This document shows positions 15,780-23,713 of a DNA stretch of 30,166 bases, one piece after another; positions within the stretch are counted from its first letter, which is position 1, and the number at the start of each line of letters is the position of its first letter. This stretch comes from an uncultured Lachnospiraceae bacterium (GTDB lineage Bacteria > Bacillota > Clostridia > Lachnospirales > Lachnospiraceae). The notes under the pieces are model-generated. The model was not told where the DNA came from and did no database searches. It saw only the letters and a list, made by a program, of their open reading frames with translations. The stretch spans positions 1 through 30,166 of the forward strand of contig CAJTLD010000007.1 in assembly GCA_910577065.1 (NCBI GenBank), in the 5' to 3' direction. The translations under genes were made by a program, and so were the position numbers.

Positions 15780-18440
15780 ATGAGCAAAGAACTGGCAAAA
15801 ACGTACGATCCACAGGGAATTGAAGAAAGACTCTATCAGAAGTGGGAAAAAAACGGCTATTTCCGCGCGAAAGCGGACAAAAGCAAAAAACCTTTTACGA
15901 TTGTGATGCCGCCGCCGAATATCACGGGGCAGCTTCATATGGGGCATGCGCTTGACAATACGATGCAGGATATTTTGATCCGGTACAAACGGATGCAGGG
16001 TTACAATGCCCTTTGGCAGCCCGGAACGGATCATGCGGCAATTGCGACGGAGGTTAAGGTCATTGAAGCGTTAAAGGAACAGGGTATTGACAAAGAAGAC
16101 CTCGGAAGGGACGGTTTTCTTGAAAAATGCTGGGAATGGCGCAAAGAATATGGCGGCAAAATATTAAAGCAGCTTAAGAAAATGGGATCTTCCGCAGACT
16201 GGGAGAGGGAACGCTTTACGATGGACGAAGGTTGCTCGGACGCCGTTTTGGAGGTGTTTGTCAAACTCTATGAGGAAGGCTTTATTTACAAAGGTTCCCG
16301 TATTGTCAACTGGTGTCCGGTCTGCCAGACTTCGATATCCGATGCGGAGGTGGAACACGAGGAACAAGACGGCTTTTTCTGGCATATCAACTATCCGGTT
16401 GCAGGAGAAGAAGGCCGGTTTGTGGAAATAGCCACCACCAGGCCGGAGACGATGTTCGGCGACACTGCCGTAGCGGTAAACCCGGAGGATGAAAGATACA
16501 AAGATATCATAGGCAAGACGTTAAAGCTGCCGCTTACGGATCGCGAAATCCCGGTAATTGCAGACGCATACGTGGATAAAGAATTTGGGACAGGCTGCGT
16601 AAAGATTACGCCCGCACACGATCCGAACGATTTTGAAGTCGGCAAACGCCACGGGCTAAAAGAAGTCGTAGTGATTAACGACGACGCCACGATGAATGAA
16701 GGAGCGGGGAAATTTGCGGGAATGGAGCGTTATGCGTGCAGGAAGGCCCTGGTCAAAGAACTCGAAGAAATGGGGCTTCTTGTTAAAGTAGAGCCGCATG
16801 CGCACAATGTAGGCACACACGACCGCTGCGGCACGACGGTAGAGCCGATGGTGAAACAGCAGTGGTTTGTGAAAATGGACGAATTGATAAAGCCTGCGGT
16901 AGAAGGCGTGAAAAACGGCGAAATCCGGCTGCTTCCAAAACGCATGGAAAAGACGTATTTTAACTGGACGGACAATATCCGCGACTGGTGTATTTCCAGG
17001 CAGTTGTGGTGGGGACACCGGATTCCGGCGTATTACTGTGAAGAATGCGGAGAAATGGAAGTTTCAAAAACCGCGCCTGCACAATGTAAAAAATGCGGCT
17101 GTACGCATTTTAAGCAGGATGAAGATACGCTTGACACCTGGTTTTCATCTGCCCTGTGGCCGTTTTCTACGCTGGGCTGGCCGGCCAAAACAGAGGATTT
17201 GGACTATTTTTATCCCAATGACGTTCTGGTAACCGGATATGATATTATCTTCTTCTGGGTTATCCGGATGATTTTTTCCGGTTATGCGCAGATGGATAAA
17301 GCGCCGTTTCATACCGTGCTGTTCCATGGGCTTGTGAGGGATTCCCAGGGGCGTAAGATGAGCAAATCTCTTGGGAACGGCATCGATCCGCTGGAAGTGA
17401 TTGACAAATACGGAGCGGACGCGCTGCGTTTAACGCTTGTGACCGGGAACGCGCCGGGGAACGACATGCGTTTTTACTGGGAACGCGTGGAAGCCTCCCG
17501 GAATTTTGCCAATAAGGTATGGAACGCTTCCCGGTTTATAATGATGAACATCGGGGATGAAGAACCTGCGGTTCCGGCAAAAGAAGACCTTCTGACAGAA
17601 GATAAGTGGATTTTGTCAAGGGCAAACGGCCTGGCAAAAGAAATGACCGAAAATATGGATAAATTTGAACTTGGGATTGCAGTACAGAAGGTATATGATT
17701 TTATCTGGGACGAGTTTTGCGACTGGTATATCGAGATGACAAAGCGCCGCACCTACAACCGGGATCAGGATCCGGTTTCGGCCAACGCCGCGCTTTGGAC
17801 GTTAAAAGAAGTGCTTTCGCAGGCGCTTAAGATGCTGCATCCGTTTATGCCTTTTATTACGGAAGAAATTTACTGCACGCTTTGCCCGGGGGAAGAGACG
17901 GTAATGCTTGCCGCATGGCCCGTTTATACGGATGAGCGCAGCTTTGCCGCGGAAGAGGAAATGGTAAATCGCTGCAAAGAACTGGTAAAAAGCATCCGAA
18001 ACTGCCGTTCGCAGATGAATGTGCCGCCTTCGAAAAAAGCGTCGGTTTATATCGTATCCGAACATGCGCCGGTGCGCCGGATTTTTGAGGACGAAAAAGA
18101 GATGTACGCGGGGCTGATGGGCGCAAGGGAAGTGAACGTGCAGGCAGACGCGTCCGGTATTGCCCAAGACGCGGTATCCGTTGTAATTCCGGATGCGGTT
18201 GTTTACATTCCGTTAGAGGAACTTGTTGACCTGGAAAAGGAAAAAGAACGCCTGGAAAAAGAAAAAGCCCGTCTTGCAGGGGAGCTCGCGCGTTCTAGGG
18301 GCATGCTTAGCAACGAACGTTTCTTAAGCAAAGCGCCGGAAGAGAAGGTACGGCAGGAACGCGGCAAACTGGCAAAATACGAGCAGATGATGGAACAGGT
18401 GACGGCGCAGTTAAATAGCCTGTCAGGCGCAGGAAAGTAA
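15780..18440 (+). CDS. valS: Valyl-tRNA synthetase
   Basis: An 886-residue cytoplasmic class I aminoacyl-tRNA synthetase that attaches valine to tRNA-Val. ATG 15780 follows AAAGGAGAATG. The nucleotide-binding signatures are intact: HMGH at residues 53-56 in PPPNITGQLHMGHALDNTM, and KMSKS at 526-530 in SQGRKMSKSLGNGIDPLEV. The CP1 editing domain spans about 190-340, with TTRPETMFGDTAVAVNP and the later GTHDRCGTTVEPM. A CxxC...CxxC zinc-knuckle-like segment lies at about 419-441. The anticodon-binding helical domain is about 590-730, and the C-terminal 65 residues are a charged coiled coil (VDLEKEKERLEKEKARLAGE) typical of the tRNA-binding arm. Length is normal for the bacterial family. Expression is set by the T-box leader immediately upstream. 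Confidence 0.98.
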   Translation: MSKELAKTYDPQGIEERLYQKWEKNGYFRAKADKSKKPFTIVMPPPNITGQLHMGHALDNTMQDILIRYKRMQGYNALWQPGTDHAAIATEVKVIEALKEQGIDKEDLGRDGFLEKCWEWRKEYGGKILKQLKKMGSSADWERERFTMDEGCSDAVLEVFVKLYEEGFIYKGSRIVNWCPVCQTSISDAEVEHEEQDGFFWHINYPVAGEEGRFVEIATTRPETMFGDTAVAVNPEDERYKDIIGKTLKLPLTDREIPVIADAYVDKEFGTGCVKITPAHDPNDFEVGKRHGLKEVVVINDDATMNEGAGKFAGMERYACRKALVKELEEMGLLVKVEPHAHNVGTHDRCGTTVEPMVKQQWFVKMDELIKPAVEGVKNGEIRLLPKRMEKTYFNWTDNIRDWCISRQLWWGHRIPAYYCEECGEMEVSKTAPAQCKKCGCTHFKQDEDTLDTWFSSALWPFSTLGWPAKTEDLDYFYPNDVLVTGYDIIFFWVIRMIFSGYAQMDKAPFHTVLFHGLVRDSQGRKMSKSLGNGIDPLEVIDKYGADALRLTLVTGNAPGNDMRFYWERVEASRNFANKVWNASRFIMMNIGDEEPAVPAKEDLLTEDKWILSRANGLAKEMTENMDKFELGIAVQKVYDFIWDEFCDWYIEMTKRRTYNRDQDPVSANAALWTLKEVLSQALKMLHPFMPFITEEIYCTLCPGEETVMLAAWPVYTDERSFAAEEEMVNRCKELVKSIRNCRSQMNVPPSKKASVYIVSEHAPVRRIFEDEKEMYAGLMGAREVNVQADASGIAQDAVSVVIPDAVVYIPLEELVDLEKEKERLEKEKARLAGELARSRGMLSNERFLSKAPEEKVRQERGKLAKYEQMMEQVTAQLNSLSGAGK

Positions 18441-18500
18441 ATTTGTTGCGGATTTATGTTGTTTTTTGCGGTGAGATCATAAAAACTTAATATTTTTTCG

Positions 18501-18528
18501 CTTGCATATTGGAACCACTATATTATAA
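18501..18528 (+). promoter_or_regulatory. Promoter candidate overlapping the valS terminator
   Basis: TTGCAT (18501-18506), a 16-bp spacer and a perfect TATAAT (18523-18528). The -10 element lies inside the stem region of the terminator hairpin and would serve the two downstream genes. Confidence 0.4.
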
Positions 18529-18581
18529 TGGTATAAGTATCCTCTTGGAAATGGATACCGGTTATGATATAGTGGTTTTTT
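18512..18581 (+). terminator. Long branched terminator hairpin after valS
   Basis: AACCACTATAT (18512-18522) pairs with ATATAGTGGTT (18567-18577). Inside are a short ATAAT/GTTAT helix and a nested GTATCC/GGATAC hairpin. The T run 18576-18581 follows. Confidence 0.85.
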
Positions 18582-18633
18582 GTGCGGACGGCAGCGGGCG
18601 GATATGCGCCCGGAAGTCCACGGAGGTGTATAT

Positions 18634-18771
18634 ATGATTGATTTTGAAGAAGAACTTAAGAAATTCCAGCCAAGCCTGGAGGTAGAAGAAGCAGAAGATG
18701 CAATTTATAACAGGGATATGACCGATATGACGGATATACTTTTAGAGATGATGAAGGAAAAGCATAATTAA
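18634..18771 (+). CDS. Small acidic protein of unknown function (45 residues)
   Basis: I place the start at ATG 18634 because CGGAGGTG (18620-18627) stands at good spacing before it; the frame is open further upstream but has no ribosome site. The product, MIDFEEELKKFQPSLEVEEA followed by a segment ending LLEMMKEKHN, is very acidic, soluble and probably helical, with no signal peptide or motif I recognise. It is 23 bp before the zinc-ribbon/TPR gene and likely co-transcribed with it. It may be a small adaptor of that protein, but no function can be assigned from sequence. Confidence 0.65.
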   Translation: MIDFEEELKKFQPSLEVEEAEDAIYNRDMTDMTDILLEMMKEKHN

Positions 18772-18794
18772 GATACAGATACGTGAGGTGAGAT

Positions 18795-20285
18795 ATGGAA
18801 TGTTATAATTGTGGGGCTGCCCTGACGTTGGACTCCTACTGCAGGCAGTGCGGCGCAGACATCCGTGTTTACGGAAAGATACTGCGCGCGTCGAACAGTT
18901 TTTATAATGAAGGGTTGGATCGTGCAAATGTACGCAACCTTTCCGGAGCAATCGAAAGCCTGAAAAAAAGCTTACAGCTGAACAAAATGAATATAGACGC
19001 CAGGAATCTTCTGGGACTGGTTTATTTTGAAATGGGAGATACCGTGTCCGCTTTAAGCGAATGGGTGATCAGCAAACATTTCATGAACCGGGGCAATGCG
19101 GCCGTCCAGTACTTAAATGAAATACAAAATAACCCTTCCAGGCTTGACGCCATTAACCAGACGATCAAAAAATATAACCAGGCGCTGATTTACTGCAGGC
19201 AGGACAGCAGGGATCTGGCTATCATTCAGTTAAAAAAAGTGCTTTCTTTAAACCCGAAGCTGGTCAAGGGCCATCAGCTTTTGGCATTGCTGTATATAGA
19301 AGAGGGCAAATACGATCAGGCCAATAAAGCGCTGCGCATTGCCTCAAAAATAGATGAAAACAATACCACGACCCTCCGTTACCAGAAAGAAATCAAGAAT
19401 AAGCTAAAAGAGTCTTCCTCAAGGAAGTCGAAAAAAGAGGACTTGATTTCCTACCAGAGCGGCAATGATACCGTAATTATGCCGGCGCAGTTTAAAGACA
19501 ATTCTGCATGGCAGACGATTTTAAATATTGTGATCGGCGTTGCGCTCGGAATCGGCATCGCTATGTTTTTGCTGCTGCCCAATATGCAGCAGCAGTCAAA
19601 AAGTGAAGAGAATGAGGCAATCAAAGCGGCAAACGATACCATATTTTCAAAGGATCAGTCTATTTCGTCTTTGGAAGGTCAGGTAGAAGATCTGACAAAC
19701 CAAGTAAAAGAAGCAAAGGAAGCCGCCCAGGCGGTGGAATCCCGCTTTGCTTCTTATGAAGCTTTGATTGGCGCTTATTCGGCTTATACGACGGACGACA
19801 TGGACGCGGCAGGCGAAGCGCTCGGCAGGGCCAAATCAGAGGACTTCAGCGAAGGCGTAGCGGCGGCCTACAATGATATAAGCGCAAAAATCAACGAAAA
19901 ATATCTTGCCACGCTTTATCAGGAAGGTTACAATGCATATTCCAAAGGGGATTACCAGACGGCTGCAGAAAAGCTTTTGAAAGTAGCCGAAACAGACGAA
20001 GCTTATCAGGACGGGAATGCGATTTATTATCTTGCGCAGGCTTACCGGAGGCAGAACAATATGGAAGCCGCGCTGGTATATTATCAGAAAGTGCTGGATA
20101 AATATCCGGGCACACAGCGGGCGCGTACGGCGCAAAGTTATATCAACGCCAACGGGCAGGCTGAAACCGGGCAGCAGCCAAGCCGGCAGGGAGAACAGCA
20201 GCCGGACGGCCAGCCAGGGCAGCAGCAGGAAGAGCAGGAGGAAGGCCAGGAAGGGCAGCAGCAGGACGGACAGCCGGAACAGTAG
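18795..20285 (+). CDS. Zinc-ribbon and TPR membrane protein with Gln-rich tail
   Basis: A 496-residue protein; ATG 18795 follows GAGGTGAG. It opens with a CxxC...CxxC zinc ribbon (Cys3, Cys6, Cys16, Cys19). TPR-like helices follow at about 25-205 (NLSGAIESLKKSLQLNKMN, DLAIIQLKKVLSLNPKLVKG, KYDQANKALRIASKIDEN). One transmembrane helix lies at about 236-257 (TILNIVIGVALGIGIAMFLLL). Beyond it come a coiled coil (about 275-325) and a second, extracytoplasmic TPR set (about 370-450, GDYQTAAEKLLKV and NMEAALVYYQKVLDKYPG). Residues after 455 are a Gln/Gly/Glu tail (GQQPSRQGEQQPDGQPGQQQ). The cytoplasmic zinc ribbon and TPRs facing one side and more TPRs facing the other suggest a scaffold across the membrane. 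It precedes the sigma-F operon but is separated from it by a terminator. Confidence 0.8.
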   Translation: MECYNCGAALTLDSYCRQCGADIRVYGKILRASNSFYNEGLDRANVRNLSGAIESLKKSLQLNKMNIDARNLLGLVYFEMGDTVSALSEWVISKHFMNRGNAAVQYLNEIQNNPSRLDAINQTIKKYNQALIYCRQDSRDLAIIQLKKVLSLNPKLVKGHQLLALLYIEEGKYDQANKALRIASKIDENNTTTLRYQKEIKNKLKESSSRKSKKEDLISYQSGNDTVIMPAQFKDNSAWQTILNIVIGVALGIGIAMFLLLPNMQQQSKSEENEAIKAANDTIFSKDQSISSLEGQVEDLTNQVKEAKEAAQAVESRFASYEALIGAYSAYTTDDMDAAGEALGRAKSEDFSEGVAAAYNDISAKINEKYLATLYQEGYNAYSKGDYQTAAEKLLKVAETDEAYQDGNAIYYLAQAYRRQNNMEAALVYYQKVLDKYPGTQRARTAQSYINANGQAETGQQPSRQGEQQPDGQPGQQQEEQEEGQEGQQQDGQPEQ

Positions 20286-20305
20286 CCGGGGCGCGCGGAA
20301 TTTAC

Positions 20306-20350
20306 AAAAGACGTTAAATCCATCGGACAATGGATATTAACGTCTTTTTT
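20306..20350 (+). terminator. Intrinsic terminator between the TPR gene and spoIIAA
   Basis: AAAAGACGTTAA (20306-20317) with TCCAT pairs with ATGGA and TTAACGTCTTTT (20337-20348), followed by a T run to 20350. Only 31 bp remain before the spoIIAA start, leaving little room for a separate promoter. Confidence 0.85.
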
Positions 20351-20381
20351 ATTGAAAACAAACCAGAAAGGAAGGACAAGC

Positions 20382-20726
20382 ATGGAGTGTAAGTATCAGT
20401 TAAAGGATGGGTGTATGAGGATTTCCATGCCCAGGGAAGTAGACCATCATTGTGCGGAGCAGCTCCGCAGGGAGGCGGATCTTTTGATTGGGGCCTATCA
20501 TATACGGAGGCTGGTGTTTGATTTTAAGGCAACGGAGTTTATGGACAGTTCCGGAATCGGAGTGGTAATCGGCAGGTGTAAAAATATGGGCTACAGCGGA
20601 GGAGAGGTTTCGGCGGAGCATTTAAATGAACGGCTGCAAAAAATTTTTGTGGTATCAGGACTGCATAAGATGGTCCGGGTAACGGCAGGGCAGCCGACGG
20701 GAAATAATGGGGGAGAACAGGAATGA
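20382..20726 (+). CDS. spoIIAA: Anti-sigma F factor antagonist SpoIIAA
   Basis: A 114-residue STAS-domain protein. I chose ATG 20382 with AGAAAGGAAGG upstream; an earlier in-frame ATG at 20352 overlaps the terminator T run. The phosphorylation motif FMDSSGIGVVIGR is intact, and by comparison with Bacillus subtilis Ser58 the phosphorylated residue should be Ser56. VDHHCAEQLRREAD matches the N-terminal helix of the family. Unphosphorylated SpoIIAA binds SpoIIAB and frees sigma F in the forespore. Its stop overlaps the spoIIAB start by 4 bp (ATGA type), indicating translational coupling. Confidence 0.95.
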   Translation: MECKYQLKDGCMRISMPREVDHHCAEQLRREADLLIGAYHIRRLVFDFKATEFMDSSGIGVVIGRCKNMGYSGGEVSAEHLNERLQKIFVVSGLHKMVRVTAGQPTGNNGGEQE

Positions 20727-21184
20727 AAAACAAAATGCAGGTGACATTTGACGCCAAATCGGTGAACGAAGGGTTTGCCAGGGTAGCGGTAGCGGCTTTT
20801 TTAACGCAGCTGGATCCTACGCTGGATGAAATTGCAGATGTGAAAACGGCGGTATCCGAGGCGGTTACAAACGCTATTATCCACGGTTATGAGGAACGGG
20901 AGGGAACGGTGCATGTAAGCTGTGTGATAGAGGGCGTCGAAGCGCTTATCACGGTAGAAGATTTTGGGGTGGGGATGGCGGATATCCGCAAGGCAATGGA
21001 ACCGTTTTATACGACAAAGCCGGAACTTGAGCGTTCCGGGATGGGATTTGCATTTATGGAGGCATTTATGGATGATATACAGGTTGAGTCAAAACCGGGT
21101 GTGGGGACAAAAGTAACAATGGCAAAGAAAATCGGGCAAAAGGAAGAAGAAAATCAGGATGGATGCGGTGATAGCTCTTATTAA
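20723..21184 (+). CDS. spoIIAB: Anti-sigma F factor / serine kinase SpoIIAB
   Basis: A 153-residue GHKL-type kinase that holds sigma F inactive and phosphorylates SpoIIAA. The ATP-binding boxes are clear: N box EAVTNAIIHGYEE, G1 box VEDFGVGMADIRKAM and G2 box ERSGMGFAFMEAFMDDI, followed by SKPGVGTKVTM. GGGGGAGAACAGG before the ATG provides a ribosome site inside the end of spoIIAA. The C-terminus overlaps the start of sigF by 26 bp. Length is close to the usual 140-150 residues, with a short charged extra tail (KKIGQKEEENQDG). Confidence 0.96.
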   Translation: MKNKMQVTFDAKSVNEGFARVAVAAFLTQLDPTLDEIADVKTAVSEAVTNAIIHGYEEREGTVHVSCVIEGVEALITVEDFGVGMADIRKAMEPFYTTKPELERSGMGFAFMEAFMDDIQVESKPGVGTKVTMAKKIGQKEEENQDGCGDSSY

Positions 21185-21881
21185 GCAGGCGCACGCAGGG
21201 GATAAAGAAGCAAGGGACAAGCTTGTTTCGGACAATATGGGACTGGTTTGGAGCATCGTAAGGCGGTTTGAACACCGCGGGCATGAACGGGAGGAACTGT
21301 TCCAGATAGGCTGTATCGGGCTGATGAAAGCGATTGATAAATTTGAAACGGCTTACGAAGTGAAATTTTCTACATATGCGGTTCCTATGATCATGGGAGA
21401 AATCAAACGCTTTCTGCGGGACAGCAGTATGATGAAGGTTTCCCGTTCCTTAAAGGAAAACGGATGGAAAATAAAAAAGGCGTCGGATGCATTATCGCAG
21501 AAATACGGGCGGGATGCCTCGCTGCAGGAAATTTCAGAGGAAATCGGGCTTTGCGTGGAAGATATTGTGGAGGCAATGGAGGCAAACGAGGAGGTTGCTT
21601 CCATTTACCAGCCGGTATACCAGTCGGACGACAGTGAGATTTATCTGGTGGATCAGGTTTGCGGAGGAGGGACGCCAAAGACAGACGAACTTGTAAACCA
21701 TTTACTTTTAGAGCAGCTTTTAAAGGGGCTTGATAAAAAAGAAAAAGAACTGATAGAACTTCGGTATTTTAAGGATATGACGCAGGTACAGGTGGCTGCG
21801 GTATTAGGGGTAAGCCAGGTACAGGTATCGCGCATGGAACGCAGGATACTGACGCGGATGAGAAAAGAAAGCGAAAAGTAA
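21159..21881 (+). CDS. sigF: RNA polymerase sporulation sigma factor F
   Basis: A 240-residue sigma-70-type factor that starts forespore-specific transcription. Region 2 is visible as DNMGLVWSIVRRFEHRGHE, EELFQIGCIGLMKAIDKFE and VKFSTYAVPMIMGEIKRFLR. Region 3 has SLQEISEEIGLCVEDI. Region 4 has KKEKELIELRYFKDMTQVQ and the helix-turn-helix AAVLGVSQVQVSRMERRIL. The gene order spoIIAA-spoIIAB-sigF is the canonical spoIIA operon. The start ATG 21159 lies within the end of spoIIAB, so translation is probably coupled. The operon ends here; a strong hairpin follows. Confidence 0.96.
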   Translation: MDAVIALIKQAHAGDKEARDKLVSDNMGLVWSIVRRFEHRGHEREELFQIGCIGLMKAIDKFETAYEVKFSTYAVPMIMGEIKRFLRDSSMMKVSRSLKENGWKIKKASDALSQKYGRDASLQEISEEIGLCVEDIVEAMEANEEVASIYQPVYQSDDSEIYLVDQVCGGGTPKTDELVNHLLLEQLLKGLDKKEKELIELRYFKDMTQVQVAAVLGVSQVQVSRMERRILTRMRKESEK

Positions 21882-21902
21882 AGGAGGCCGGGCAAAAGAG
21901 AG

Positions 21903-21947
21903 AGCCTGCGGCAAAGGGAAAGAGATTTCTGCTGCCGCAGGCTTTTT
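21903..21947 (+). terminator. Terminator between converging sigF and pncB
   Basis: AGCCTGCGGCA (21903-21913) pairs with TGCCGCAGGCT (21933-21943), with five Ts at 21943-21947. On the minus strand the stem is followed by CTCTCTTTT, so it may also stop pncB transcription. Confidence 0.85.
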
Positions 21948-21984
21948 GCAGCTTTGGTTAGAAATAAAGCGTTATAATTGCAGT

Positions 21985-23436
21985 TTATACATGGTTCATT
22001 TGGTTTAGGAGACGTTTTTTGGTTTCGTATAGTTTGTCGGAAAGATCCACATATATTTTGGCCGGATTTACGAACCGTTTGGTTTCATCCCAAATCGTAT
22101 CTTTTTCTTTGGTGCAAATGGCCTGGATTTCCATAACGCTGGGAGAAGTATAGGTACAGCGGCCGTTTTGAAACACGGGGACGAGCAGTTCGCGCATATG
22201 ATAGCTGCCGCCTGCAAGCCGTGTTTTTTTCCATGGCTCGTTCGGATCAAAAAGAAGCAGGTCTTCTTCGGCGTCGAAGGTTTCCCCGGCCAGGCAGATG
22301 TAGTCGGCGCGGATTTTGCCGGTATCATTGTCGTAAATGCGGTATATGGTTTTATTTCCCGGATTGGTTACTTTTTCCGTGTTTTCCGAAAGCTTGATTT
22401 TGGGGAGGAAGCTGCCGTTTGGGCCTTTTATGGCTGCAAGCTTATAGACGCCGCCAAAGGCCGGATTGTCTTTTGAGGTAATTAAGTTGGTGCCGACGCC
22501 CCAGGAGGTAATCATGGCGCCCTGGAATTTTAAACTCTGGATCAGGTGTTCGTCCAGGTCGTTAGAAGCGGAGATAACGGCGTCCGGAAATCCGGCTTCA
22601 TCCAGCATTCTGCGCGCTTTTTTGGAAAGGTATGCCAAATCGCCGCTGTCCATGCGGATTCCGTAGTTGACCAGGGGGATGCCGGAATCTTTCATTTCAC
22701 GGAACACGCGGATCGCGTTTGGGACGCCGGATTTTAAGGTGTCGTATGTATCCACTAAGAGCGTGCAGGCGGACGGGTAAAGGCCGGCATACGTTTGGAA
22801 TGCGGTATATTCGTCCGGAAAACTCATAATCCAGCTGTGCGCATGGGTGCCAAGCACCGGTACGTTGAATAAACGGCCGGCAAGCACGTTGGAAGTGCCC
22901 TTGCAGCCTCCGATAATAGCAGCCCTTGCGCCATAGACGCCGGAATCCGGTCCCTGGGCGCGCCGCAGGCCAAATTCCATAACGCCGTCGCCTTTGGCGG
23001 CATAACAGACGCGCGCCGCTTTGGTGGCAATCAGGCACTGGTGGTTTAAAATATTTAAGACGGCGGTTTCAATAAGCTGCGCTTCCATAATAGGCGCAAT
23101 CACTTTAATCAGAGGTTCCCGGGGAAAGATAATGCTGCCTTCCGGAATGGCGTAAATATCGCCGGAAAATGAGAAGTCTTTTAAATAGGAAAGAAAATCT
23201 TCGTCAAATATGTGTAAACTCCTTAGATAGGAGATGTCTTCTTCTGAAAAGCGAAGGTTTTGGATGTAATCGATAATCTGATCCAGGCCGGCGCAGATTG
23301 CATATCCGCCGCCGCTGGGATTGCTGCGGTAGAAGGCGTCAAATACGACGGTTTCCTGGACGCCGGATTTGAAGTAGCCCTGCATCATAGTCATTTCATA
23401 AAGATCGGTCAGCATGGTCAGGTTTGATGTACTCAT
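21985..23436 (-). CDS. pncB: Nicotinate phosphoribosyltransferase
   Basis: A 483-residue enzyme of the NAD salvage pathway, converting nicotinate and PRPP to nicotinate mononucleotide with ATP hydrolysis. I set the start at the ATG complementary to 23434-23436, which has AAAGGAGA 9 nt upstream on the minus strand; a longer frame of 20 extra residues has no site. Family signatures are LTMLTDLYEMTMMQGYF at the N-terminus, GTHAHSWIMSFPDEYTAF with His198/His200 (one of them the likely phosphorylated active-site His), NYGIRMDSGDLAYLS for the PRPP side and SWGVGTNLITSKDNPAFGG. Size and C-terminal domain fit the Firmicutes type. It stands alone, converging on sigF and diverging from the second GH101 gene. 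Confidence 0.96.
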   Translation of the reverse strand: MSTSNLTMLTDLYEMTMMQGYFKSGVQETVVFDAFYRSNPSGGGYAICAGLDQIIDYIQNLRFSEEDISYLRSLHIFDEDFLSYLKDFSFSGDIYAIPEGSIIFPREPLIKVIAPIMEAQLIETAVLNILNHQCLIATKAARVCYAAKGDGVMEFGLRRAQGPDSGVYGARAAIIGGCKGTSNVLAGRLFNVPVLGTHAHSWIMSFPDEYTAFQTYAGLYPSACTLLVDTYDTLKSGVPNAIRVFREMKDSGIPLVNYGIRMDSGDLAYLSKKARRMLDEAGFPDAVISASNDLDEHLIQSLKFQGAMITSWGVGTNLITSKDNPAFGGVYKLAAIKGPNGSFLPKIKLSENTEKVTNPGNKTIYRIYDNDTGKIRADYICLAGETFDAEEDLLLFDPNEPWKKTRLAGGSYHMRELLVPVFQNGRCTYTSPSVMEIQAICTKEKDTIWDETKRFVNPAKIYVDLSDKLYETKKRLLNQMNHV

Positions 23437-23467
23437 AGAGGTTTTCTCCTTTTTTTGTATTTTATAT

Positions 23468-23496
23468 ATTATAGGCTTTGGAGGGACGGAATGCAA
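23468..23496 (-). promoter_or_regulatory. Promoter of pncB
   Basis: On the minus strand TTGCAT (complement of 23491-23496), a 17-bp spacer and a perfect TATAAT (complement of 23468-23473), about 31 bp before the start codon. Confidence 0.55.
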
Positions 23497-23609
23497 GGAT
23501 GCTTTTTATAGCCAAATGCTTTATTATGCCGCAATGTTTCTATGTAATCTGTATCATAGGCTTTTATATGGCAATATAAACAAAGAATTATTTGGAAATA
23601 AGAAATGTA

Positions 23610-23638
23610 TTGACTATTTCGTATAAATATGGGACAAT
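23610..23638 (+). promoter_or_regulatory. Promoter of GH101 paralog 2
   Basis: TTGACT (23610-23615), a 17-bp spacer and GACAAT (23633-23638, four of six). The start of transcription would be near 23645, giving a leader of about 70 nt. Confidence 0.5.
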
Positions 23639-23665
23639 AGTACATACCAATGACTATATTATTTT

Positions 23666-23692
23666 GCTGAAATGACAATGATTTATTTCAGC
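23666..23692 (+). promoter_or_regulatory. Inverted repeat in the leader of GH101 paralog 2
   Basis: GCTGAAAT (23666-23673) and ATTTCAGC (23685-23692) form perfect 8-bp arms around 11 nt, ending 8 bp before the ribosome site GGAGG (23701-23705). In RNA it would be a 5'-UTR hairpin; as DNA it could be an operator downstream of the promoter. Confidence 0.5.
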
Positions 23693-23713
23693 GAGAAAAA
23701 GGAGGTAATAATT

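Noticed and set aside
23414..23626. Plus-strand ORF of 70 codons between pncB and GH101 paralog 2
   Set aside because: It starts inside pncB and crosses its promoter; no Shine-Dalgarno sequence and no recognisable product.
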